Under the pieces are notes generated by a model. The model had not been told where the DNA came from. It searched no databases and saw only the letters and a program-made list of their open reading frames with translations. DNA of 8,671 nt from Dehalococcoidales bacterium (GTDB lineage: Bacteria; Chloroflexota; Dehalococcoidia; Dehalococcoidales; RBG-16-60-22): NCBI GenBank assembly GCA_030639445.1, contig DAOWCR010000043.1:1-8671 (forward strand), read 5' to 3'. The translations under genes were made by a program, and so were the position numbers. Positions 1 to 4,940 of this stretch are shown here, in pieces. Numbering within the stretch: the stretch's first letter is position 1; each line of letters starts with the position of its first letter.

Positions 1-30
1 AGAATTAGCTTTTCTTTGGCTTTCCTTGTT

Positions 31-133
31 CTGAGTTTAATAAGGTGGGGTGTCTTAACTCTCTTTCCTCTGAGTTTAATAAGGTGAGGTGTTTTAGCTC
101 TCTTTGTTCTGAAGTTAATAAGACGGGGTGTTT
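31..133. repeat. 39-bp direct tandem repeat, about 2.6 copies
   Basis: Copies begin at 31, 70 and 109, exactly 39 bases apart. Each starts with CTGAGTTTAATAAGGTG or a close variant, continues with GGGTGT or AGGTGT, and ends in a pyrimidine-rich CTCTCTTT stretch. The first two copies are nearly identical. The third is diverged (CTGAAGTTAATAAGACG) and runs into the hairpin at 134. A weaker pyrimidine-rich half unit may precede position 31. The array is non-coding, as no ORF with codon character crosses it. Its function is unknown; it is one part of a composite repeat region ahead of ribF. Confidence 0.8.
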
Positions 134-208
134 AAGAGGGGCGTCAGCCCCTCTTCCTCAAAATTTCCCCCTCCCTTATCAAAGGGAGGGGGATAAAGAG
201 GGTGGGTT
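134..208. repeat. Double-hairpin repeat element, copy 1
   Basis: Two perfect inverted repeats lie side by side. The first is a 9-bp stem (134-142 with 147-155) and a 4-base loop. The second is an 11-bp stem (167-177 with 182-192) with loop ATCA. A tail of the form GGATAAAGAGGGTGGGTT follows. The same order of parts recurs at 2707-2787 downstream of tyrS, so this is one copy of a repeat family and not a chance hairpin. Neither stem is followed by a run of T on either strand, so intrinsic termination is not well supported. Role unknown. Confidence 0.75.
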
Positions 209-266
209 CCCTAATAAATATTAAGGGGGTGGGTCACCTAATAAGAACAAAGAGGGTGAGGTTACC
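200..266. repeat. 27-bp direct tandem repeat, about 2.5 copies
   Basis: The motif GGGTGGGTTCCCTAATAA starts at 200, a close copy (GGGTGGGTCACCTAATAA) at 227, and a shortened copy (GGGTGAGGTTACC) at 254. Spacing is exactly 27 bases. The array overlaps the tail of the double-hairpin element and ends at the palindrome at 267. It is non-coding and its function is unknown. The AATAA plus GGTGGGG wording resembles the 39-bp array further left, so the two may share an origin. Confidence 0.7.
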
Positions 267-288
267 ATCCTTCCTGTACAGGAAGGAT
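267..288. repeat. Perfect 22-bp palindrome
   Basis: The half site ATCCTTCCTGT (267-277) is followed at once by its exact reverse complement (278-288), centred on TGTACA. It lies about 65 bases upstream of the -35 box of the ribF promoter. It could be a protein-binding operator or part of the repeat cluster to its left. As RNA it would form a hairpin, but no T run follows. I cannot assign a regulator. Confidence 0.6.
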
Positions 289-352
289 CACATATTATCC
301 TGAGAAAAGGGTGTCAGGGAGACGGGTTATCCCATAATTTCATTCTATTAGT

Positions 353-381
353 TTGACGCTTTATCGGGCTTATGTTAGTAT
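353..381 (+). promoter_or_regulatory. Probable sigma-70 type promoter for ribF-tyrS
   Basis: TTGACG (353-358) is followed after 17 bases by TAGTAT (376-381), with an extended -10 TG at 373-374. Transcription would start near 388, about 90 bases before the ribF ATG. The same architecture recurs at 4251-4279. No FMN riboswitch core is recognisable in the leader, so flavin feedback through that element is not supported. Confidence 0.65.
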
Positions 382-470
382 GAAAAAGCCTTGGCAATTG
401 AAAATTAACGGGATTTATTAGAATTTCCATCTATATCTGCCCTGTTATTGTTTATTACTAATCCTTACTC

Positions 471-478
471 AGGAGAGG
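471..478 (+). promoter_or_regulatory. Ribosome binding site deciding the ribF start
   Basis: AGGAGAGG ends two bases before the ATG at 481. Its AGGAG core leaves five bases to the start codon. The longer reading, from a TTG at 448, has no comparable site, so 481 is preferred. Confidence 0.7.
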
Positions 479-480
479 CC

Positions 481-1419
481 ATGTCGGTGGAGGCAGAGTT
501 AGCCAGGTTATCACCCGAGAAAGACACGCTGCTGACGGTCGGTGTTTTTGATGGGGTGCATCTTGGCCACCAGCACTTGATTTCACAGCTGGTAGCGCAG
601 GCTGGGCAGCAGGGGCTGCTTCCCGGAGTGGTAACCTTCCGCCAGCATCCCCAGGAGGTGCTGGACCCCCGGACCAGGCTGCCGTTCCTGACCGACCTCG
701 CTGAGAGAAGCCGACTGCTAAAAAGTGAAGGGGTGGCTATTATTGTCCCGCTATCCTTCACCGTAGAATCAGCCCGACTCAATGCGCGTCAGTTCGTCGG
801 GCTGCTGAAGAAACATCTCCGGATGCGCGGGCTGGTAATCGGGGCTGACTTCGCGCTGGGTCGGAACCGGGAAGGTAATACCGATACCCTCCGCGCCCTG
901 GGAGAGGAAATGGACTTCAGTGTCACGGTGGTGCCGCCGGTAAAGCTGAACGGTGAAGTAGTCAGCAGCACCGCCATCAGGCAGGCACTGGCTGACGGGG
1001 ACGTAAAAAAGGTGTACCGCTTGACCGGACGCCCCTTTAGCCTTTGCGGGCGGGTTATCACCGGGGCCGGGCGGGGCGTGGCACTGGGGTTTCCCACCGC
1101 CAATCTGGACGTGGACCCGGAGCAGGCTGTCCCCGCCGACGGAGTTTATGCCGGCTGGGCTTATATTAACGGCCGGACTTACCAATCAATGACCAACATC
1201 GGCCGGAACCCCACCTTTGCCGATAGTGAGCGTACCGTAGAGGCTTATATCCTTGATTATAAAGATGACCTGTACGGGCAGAAACTGAGGCTCGATATCG
1301 TGGCGAGACTTCGCGAGGAGAAGCAATTCGGCTCTGCCGGGGAGCTGAAAAAGCAAATTACCGAGGATATAGCCCGGGGCAGGGTTATCTTGGGCTCCGG
1401 AGGTAAAGATAAAGTATGA
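481..1419 (+). CDS. ribF: Bifunctional riboflavin kinase / FAD synthetase
   Basis: This cytoplasmic enzyme makes FMN from riboflavin and ATP, then FAD from FMN and ATP. The product is 312 aa, the normal length for bacterial RibF. The N-terminal nucleotidyltransferase domain shows GVFDGVHLGH (residues 21-30, HLGH nucleotide-binding motif), then VVTFRQHP, GADFALGRNREGN and SSTAIRQAL. The C-terminal riboflavin kinase domain shows GRGVALGFPTAN, ADGVYAGWA, MTNIGRNPTF and a late VEAYILDY...DLYG segment. Both halves look intact. The ATG at 481 is chosen over a TTG at 448 because of its ribosome binding site and family length. Its TGA overlaps the tyrS ATG, so translational coupling is likely. Assignment is close to certain. 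Confidence 0.96.
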   Translation: MSVEAELARLSPEKDTLLTVGVFDGVHLGHQHLISQLVAQAGQQGLLPGVVTFRQHPQEVLDPRTRLPFLTDLAERSRLLKSEGVAIIVPLSFTVESARLNARQFVGLLKKHLRMRGLVIGADFALGRNREGNTDTLRALGEEMDFSVTVVPPVKLNGEVVSSTAIRQALADGDVKKVYRLTGRPFSLCGRVITGAGRGVALGFPTANLDVDPEQAVPADGVYAGWAYINGRTYQSMTNIGRNPTFADSERTVEAYILDYKDDLYGQKLRLDIVARLREEKQFGSAGELKKQITEDIARGRVILGSGGKDKV

Positions 1420-2633
1420 AAGCCGGTGAACTTAGCGCCAGAGATATTAACCGCCTGCTGAAGCGGGGAGTCGCCGAAATTATCATGGAAGAGGAAATGG
1501 GGGAACTGCTCCGCTCGGGCCGGAAGCTGCGACTGAAAGAGGGTTTCGACCCCAGTTTCCCGGACATCCACCTGGGGCATATGGTCGCCCTCAGGAAGCT
1601 GCGCCAGTTCCAGGAGTTGGGCCATCAGGTCATTCTTATCGTTGGCGACTGGACGGCCCAGATCGGTGACCCCAGTGGCGTCTCGGTTACCCGCCCCATG
1701 CTGTCCGCGGAGGAGGTTAAGGCTAACGCGGAAACCTATATGAAGCAGTTCTTCAAAGTAGTGGATAAAGAGAAGACGGAGGTAAGGTGGCAGAGCGAGT
1801 GGTTCGGCAAATTTACCCTGGCCGATGTCATTCAGCTCACCAGCAAGTTTACCGTCGCCCAGATGCTAGCCCGGGATGATTTCAGCACCAGGTATAGTGC
1901 CGGCCGGCCGATTGCGGTCACCGAGCTGCTTTACCCTCTGCTCCAGGCCTATGACTCGGTGGCGATACAGGCGGATGTTGAGTTTGGCGGCACCGACCAG
2001 AAGTTTAATTTCCTGGTGGGGAGAGAGCTTCAGTCCATGGTGGGGCAGCGTTCCCAGCAGTGCTTTATGACGCCCTTGCTCGTCGGGACGGACGGCAGCC
2101 AGAAGATGAGCAAGAGCCTGGGCAACTACATCGGCGTTGCCGAGCCGCCGGAAGAGATATACGGGAAGGCGATGTCAATCCGGGACGACCTGATTTTGCA
2201 GTACTTTGAGCTGGTGACCGATGTACCTGACGAAGAGCTGGCAGAATTTGGACGGGGGCTGGCCGACGGCAGTGCTCATCCGATGGAGCTGAAAAAACGT
2301 CTCGCCCGGGAACTGGTAACCCAGCTTCACAGCCAGAAGGCGGCTAATGAGGCCGAGGCCCATTTTACCCGCGTGGTGCAGAGAAAAGAAGTGCCAGAAG
2401 AAATAAAAGAATACCGTATCTCGCTTGGTGGTAGTGGTGATTTTCGGGACATACTAGTTCAAACACATCTGGCCAAGAGCCGTAGTGAAGCTAATAGGTT
2501 GATTGAGCAAGGTGCTGTTAGTATAGATGGCGAAAAAGTAGCCAGTAATGTAGCCCCTGTCAAAAGTGGCAGTATTATCAAAGTCGGCAAACGCCGCTTT
2601 GCTAAAGTGATTAACACTGATAGAATAAAGTAG
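1416..2633 (+). CDS. tyrS: Tyrosyl-tRNA synthetase (KMSKS / TyrZ-like type)
   Basis: Charges tRNA-Tyr with tyrosine in the cytoplasm. The 405-aa product has the class I HIGH-type motif HLGH at residues 52-55, GDWTAQIGDPSG, a TELLYPLLQAYDS region and FGGTDQKFN. KMSKS is at 230-234, which together with DIHLGH marks the TyrZ-like subgroup and not the KFGKT type. The C-terminal S4 RNA-binding domain covers about 335-398 (LAKSRSEANRLIEQGAVSIDG, KSGSIIKVGKRRF). The gene starts within the ribF stop (ATGA, 1416-1419); GGAGGT at 1399-1404 is its ribosome binding site, 11 bases upstream. Oddity: from about 2388 GC falls from about 58% to about 41%, covering the whole S4 region, and a diverged copy of the last codons lies at 2794-2838. 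The gene itself is complete and should be functional. Confidence 0.96.
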   Translation: MKAGELSARDINRLLKRGVAEIIMEEEMGELLRSGRKLRLKEGFDPSFPDIHLGHMVALRKLRQFQELGHQVILIVGDWTAQIGDPSGVSVTRPMLSAEEVKANAETYMKQFFKVVDKEKTEVRWQSEWFGKFTLADVIQLTSKFTVAQMLARDDFSTRYSAGRPIAVTELLYPLLQAYDSVAIQADVEFGGTDQKFNFLVGRELQSMVGQRSQQCFMTPLLVGTDGSQKMSKSLGNYIGVAEPPEEIYGKAMSIRDDLILQYFELVTDVPDEELAEFGRGLADGSAHPMELKKRLARELVTQLHSQKAANEAEAHFTRVVQRKEVPEEIKEYRISLGGSGDFRDILVQTHLAKSRSEANRLIEQGAVSIDGEKVASNVAPVKSGSIIKVGKRRFAKVINTDRIK

Positions 2634-2642
2634 ATAAAAGTC

Positions 2643-2792
2643 TGTTTAGCAACCTATCTCCCTGACCCCCTCTCCCTTTAAGGAGAGAGATACTAAAGGG
2701 AGAGTCAAGAGAGGCTTTGTCTCTCTTAAAAATCCCCTCCCCCTTCCCCTTAATAAGGGGAAGGGGTATAAAGGGGGATAGGGTTATAAACA
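2643..2792. mobile_element. MITE-like 150-bp element with imperfect terminal inverted repeats
   Basis: The ends (2643-2663 and 2772-2792) are inverted copies matching at 17 of 21 positions. The left end reads TGTTTAGCAACC and the right end, read in reverse, TGTTTATAACCC. Inside are three further inverted repeats: 2670-2680 with 2694-2704 (perfect 11 bp), 2707-2715 with 2719-2727 (9 bp including one G-T pair), and 2740-2752 with 2754-2766 (perfect 13 bp around one base). There is no room for a transposase gene, so any movement would need one elsewhere. The right half matches the element at 134-208. No clean short target duplication is visible. It could instead be a structured non-mobile intergenic repeat. 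Confidence 0.5.
2707..2787. repeat. Double-hairpin repeat element, copy 2
   Basis: This has the same order of parts as 134-208. A first stem begins AAGAG and ends CTCTT. A short A-rich spacer follows, then a C-rich/G-rich stem and a tail GGTATAAAGGGGGATAGGGTT, which matches GGATAAAGAGGGTGGGTT in copy 1. It forms the right half of the 150-bp element. The stems differ in sequence from copy 1 but keep their pairing. Confidence 0.7.
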
Positions 2793-2793
2793 A

Positions 2794-2838
2794 CTTGGTA
2801 AACGCCGTTTTATCAGAGTGGTTGATACTGATAAATAG
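2794..2838 (+). pseudogene. Detached remnant resembling the 3' end of tyrS
   Basis: Read from 2794, the bases encode LGKRRFIRVVDTDK and a TAG stop. The true tyrS ends VGKRRFAKVINTDRIK and TAG. Over the first 13 codons the two DNA copies agree at about 28 of 39 positions. The remnant begins two bases after the right end of the 150-bp element and has no start or domain of its own. It is therefore best read as a duplicated or displaced tail of a tyrS gene. It stops 20 bases before the aminotransferase start codon. Confidence 0.7.
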
Positions 2839-2846
2839 AAATTAGT

Positions 2847-2852
2847 AAGGAG
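2847..2852 (+). promoter_or_regulatory. Ribosome binding site of the aminotransferase gene
   Basis: AAGGAG lies six bases before the ATG at 2859, which is ideal spacing and fixes the start. Confidence 0.75.
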
Positions 2853-2858
2853 AAAACA

Positions 2859-3953
2859 ATGGAGCAGTTACGTATTCCCGGGCCTACCCCCTGTCCGGAT
2901 GAGGTTCTTCAGGCGATGGCCCGGCCGATGATAAACCACCGGGGCGAGGAATTCGGGCGGATACTGCATGAGGTCACGGCGAAACTGAAACAGCTGTTCC
3001 AGACCAAGGGTGACGTCTTTCTGCTGACCGCTTCGGGCACCGGCGGCCTGGAGGCGGCGGTGGTCAATACCCTGTCTTCGGGAGATAAGGTGCTATCGGT
3101 GGAGGTTGGCGTTTTCGGCGAGCGGTTTGCCAATATCGCCCGGCAGTTTGGCGCCGAAGTAATCCCGCTCAGTGTCGAGTGGGGCCGGGCGGCCGACGTT
3201 GCTGATATCCGCCGGGCGCTGGCCTCTGATCCGAAAATCAAAGCGGTGCTGGTGACGCATAACGAGACCTCCACCGGCGTGACCAATGACCTGGCGGCCA
3301 TCAGCTCCGTGGTGAAAGAATTCGATAAACTGCTGCTGGTGGACGCTATCAGCAGCCTGGGCTCGATTGAACTGCCCGCGGACAAGTGGGGCTGTGATGT
3401 GACCGTGACCGCCTCCCAGAAGGGGTGGATGGTCCCCCCCGGCCTGGCCATGGTCAGCGTCAGTGAAAAGGCGTGGCAGGCGTATGACCGCGCCAGGATG
3501 CCCCGCTTTTACTGGGACTTTAAAGAGGCTAAAAATTACCTGGAAAAAGGGCAGACGCCCTGGACACCGGTGGTTTCTATTGTCTTTGCCCTGGCCGTGT
3601 CGCTGGATATGATGTTGCAGGAAGGCCTGGCGAATATCATAGCCCGCCACGCCCGGGTGGGCCGGGCCGCCCGCGACGGTATAAAGTCGCTGGGTCTGTC
3701 CCTTTTTACCGAGGAAAAGTATGCCTCCAACACGGTTACCGCGGTTTCAGCTTCAGATGGACTCGATGCTAAAAAGCTGGTTAAGATTATGAAAGAGGAG
3801 CACCGGATAGTGCTCTCCGGGGGGCAGCAGAGCCTGGCCGGCCGGATATTCCGTATCGGTCACCTGGGCTGGGTAACCGAGGATGACATCGCCGCCGTGA
3901 TAGCCGCCCTGAAATCAGCGCTGCCCGACGCCGGCTTTTTAAAGATGAAATAG
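2859..3953 (+). CDS. Class V aminotransferase (alanine/serine-glyoxylate aminotransferase family)
   Basis: This is a PLP-dependent, probably cytoplasmic transaminase of 364 aa, normal for the family. The N-terminus IPGPTPCPDEVLQAMARP and the MINHRGEEF segment are typical of the alanine-glyoxylate/serine-pyruvate group. TASGTGGLEAAV is the phosphate-binding turn. D162 in VDAISSLGS should contact the PLP ring nitrogen, and K188 in ASQKGW should form the Schiff base. SLAGRIFRIGHLGW near residues 325-340 carries the carboxylate-binding Arg. All key residues are present. Substrates cannot be fixed from sequence: serine, alanine, aspartate, glyoxylate and pyruvate are all used in this family, and a role in serine or glycine metabolism is a guess. 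No promoter is obvious in the 2634-2858 gap, so it may be read through from ribF-tyrS. Confidence 0.9.
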   Translation: MEQLRIPGPTPCPDEVLQAMARPMINHRGEEFGRILHEVTAKLKQLFQTKGDVFLLTASGTGGLEAAVVNTLSSGDKVLSVEVGVFGERFANIARQFGAEVIPLSVEWGRAADVADIRRALASDPKIKAVLVTHNETSTGVTNDLAAISSVVKEFDKLLLVDAISSLGSIELPADKWGCDVTVTASQKGWMVPPGLAMVSVSEKAWQAYDRARMPRFYWDFKEAKNYLEKGQTPWTPVVSIVFALAVSLDMMLQEGLANIIARHARVGRAARDGIKSLGLSLFTEEKYASNTVTAVSASDGLDAKKLVKIMKEEHRIVLSGGQQSLAGRIFRIGHLGWVTEDDIAAVIAALKSALPDAGFLKMK

Positions 3954-3985
3954 GGTCGGGACGGGGAAAATCGGTGGTGTAAGTT

Positions 3986-4207
3986 TTAGTTGCCGGCCCT
4001 ATTCCGGAAGAAGGCATCGGCATCCGGCGTGGTCAATTCTCCCGGGGAGAACACTGTCCCCACCGCCATCAGGGATGCCGGTACCAATATCAGCCAGATG
4101 GCGGTATTTTTTACGATAACCCAAATCTTGGATAGTTGCGCGAACAGGTCTCTCACAATTCTTGCCGCTTTTACTCTTTTCTTGGTTTTAATTTCCATTA
4201 CTGTCAT
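3986..4207 (-). CDS. Hypothetical small one-pass membrane protein
   Basis: A 73-aa reading frame on the opposite strand, converging on the aminotransferase gene with 32 bases between stops. The N-terminus is basic (KTKKRVKAARIVR, residues 7-19). One hydrophobic stretch spans about residues 35-53 (TAIWLILVPASLMAVGTVF) and a short polar tail follows. The positive N-terminus predicts N-in orientation. Third codon positions look like those of neighbouring genes. GGTGAG lies just upstream: very close to the ATG at 4207 and 11 bases from a second ATG at 4198, so the start is uncertain. I do not recognise the family. The plus strand of the same region is also open, which lowers certainty. Confidence 0.5.
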   Translation of the reverse strand: MTVMEIKTKKRVKAARIVRDLFAQLSKIWVIVKNTAIWLILVPASLMAVGTVFSPGELTTPDADAFFRNRAGN

Positions 4208-4250
4208 TTCTCACCAACCACATCTGAACTTAACCCCTTTTTCCCGGTAA

Positions 4251-4279
4251 TTGACTTGATATATGGGCAGTGTTATCAT
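4251..4279 (+). promoter_or_regulatory. Probable sigma-70 type promoter for the glycosylase-RNase J-ftsK operon
   Basis: TTGACT (4251-4256), a 17-base spacer and TATCAT (4274-4279), with an extended -10 TG at 4271-4272. Transcription would start near 4286, giving a leader of about 48 bases before the ATG at 4334. It lies inside any longer reading of the glycosylase frame, which argues against an upstream start. Confidence 0.7.
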
Positions 4280-4333
4280 TGGAAAAAAGAGGTTATCCCG
4301 TTAGCTTTTAAAGCCGGGTTTACACGTAACAAG

Positions 4334-4936
4334 ATGTCAGCGCTGAGTGAACTCTGTGACGAAATTGCACGTTGCCAGCTGTGTGGGATTGCCAGGTACC
4401 GGACCAGGGCGGTGCCCGGTGAGGGACCGGAGGACGCGGCGATAATGTTCGTCGGCGAGGCGCCGGGCTGGCACGAAGACCAGCAGGGACGACCTTTCGT
4501 CGGTCCGGCGGGAAAATACCTGGAACAGCTGCTCGCTTCCATTAATCTAACGCGCCAGCAGGTCTATATCACCAACGTGATTAAGACCCGTCCGCCGGAG
4601 AACCGTGACCCTCTGCCGGCGGAAACCCAGAACTGCCGCCGGTGGCTGGAACGCCAGATTGAGATAATCCGTCCCCGGATGATTGTCACCCTGGGACGTT
4701 ACTCCATGGCGATGTTCTTCCCCGGTAAAAGTATCAGTAAGGTTCACGGCACCGCCCAGAAGCGGGACGGGATTATTTACTTCGCGATGTATCACCCGGC
4801 GGCCGCGCTCCACCAGCAAAGTCTCCGTCAGGTCATCGAGGCGGATATGCTCAAGATTCCGGCGCTGCTCGCCGAGAACAAAGCCGTGGCGGAAACGGAG
4901 CCGGAGCCGCAGCAATTAAGTATGTTTGAGGAATAA
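4334..4936 (+). CDS. Uracil-DNA glycosylase, family 4 (iron-sulfur) type
   Basis: Removes uracil from DNA after cytosine deamination, the first step of base excision repair. The product is 200 aa. Visible motifs are the CQLC pair (C14, C17), VPGEGPEDAAIMFVGEAPG with the active-site region at 41-45, EDQQGRPFVGPAGKYL, VYITNVIKTRPPENRDP (77-93), C101, VTLGRY and the MYHPAAAL His-Pro motif. Family members normally bind a 4Fe-4S cluster with four Cys. Here three are in place (14, 17, 101), but the third ligand position holds Thr85. The C-terminus EPQQLSMFEE contains a QLSMF motif like those that bind the beta sliding clamp. The frame stays open upstream to 4136, but that part lacks family sequence and contains the promoter, so ATG 4334 is used, although its ribosome binding site is weak. 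RNase J starts 4 bases after the stop. Confidence 0.9.
   Translation: MSALSELCDEIARCQLCGIARYRTRAVPGEGPEDAAIMFVGEAPGWHEDQQGRPFVGPAGKYLEQLLASINLTRQQVYITNVIKTRPPENRDPLPAETQNCRRWLERQIEIIRPRMIVTLGRYSMAMFFPGKSISKVHGTAQKRDGIIYFAMYHPAAALHQQSLRQVIEADMLKIPALLAENKAVAETEPEPQQLSMFEE
4928..4932 (+). promoter_or_regulatory. Ribosome binding site deciding the RNase J start
   Basis: GAGGA lies within the last codons of the glycosylase gene, eight bases before the ATG at 4941. An in-frame TTG at 4926 overlaps this site and is therefore an unlikely start. Confidence 0.65.
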
Positions 4937-4940
4937 ATTT

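Noticed and set aside
31..266. CRISPR array
   Set aside because: The repeats are directly tandem with no unique spacers, and no cas gene is present.
289..480. FMN riboswitch in the ribF leader
   Set aside because: A flavin switch would make sense before ribF, but the conserved core is not visible; only a weak 5-bp stem is seen near 299-318.
2670..2766. Intrinsic terminators after tyrS
   Set aside because: The stems are strong, but none is followed by a run of T on either strand, and the same parts recur upstream of ribF, so a repeat element explains them better.
3990..4250. Plus-strand frame of 86 codons between the aminotransferase and glycosylase genes
   Set aside because: It overlaps the more protein-like minus-strand frame, starts with TTG without a ribosome binding site, and runs up to the glycosylase promoter.
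4136..4333. Upstream extension of the glycosylase by 66 residues
   Set aside because: It contains no family sequence and spans a strong promoter; family length and motifs fit the ATG at 4334.
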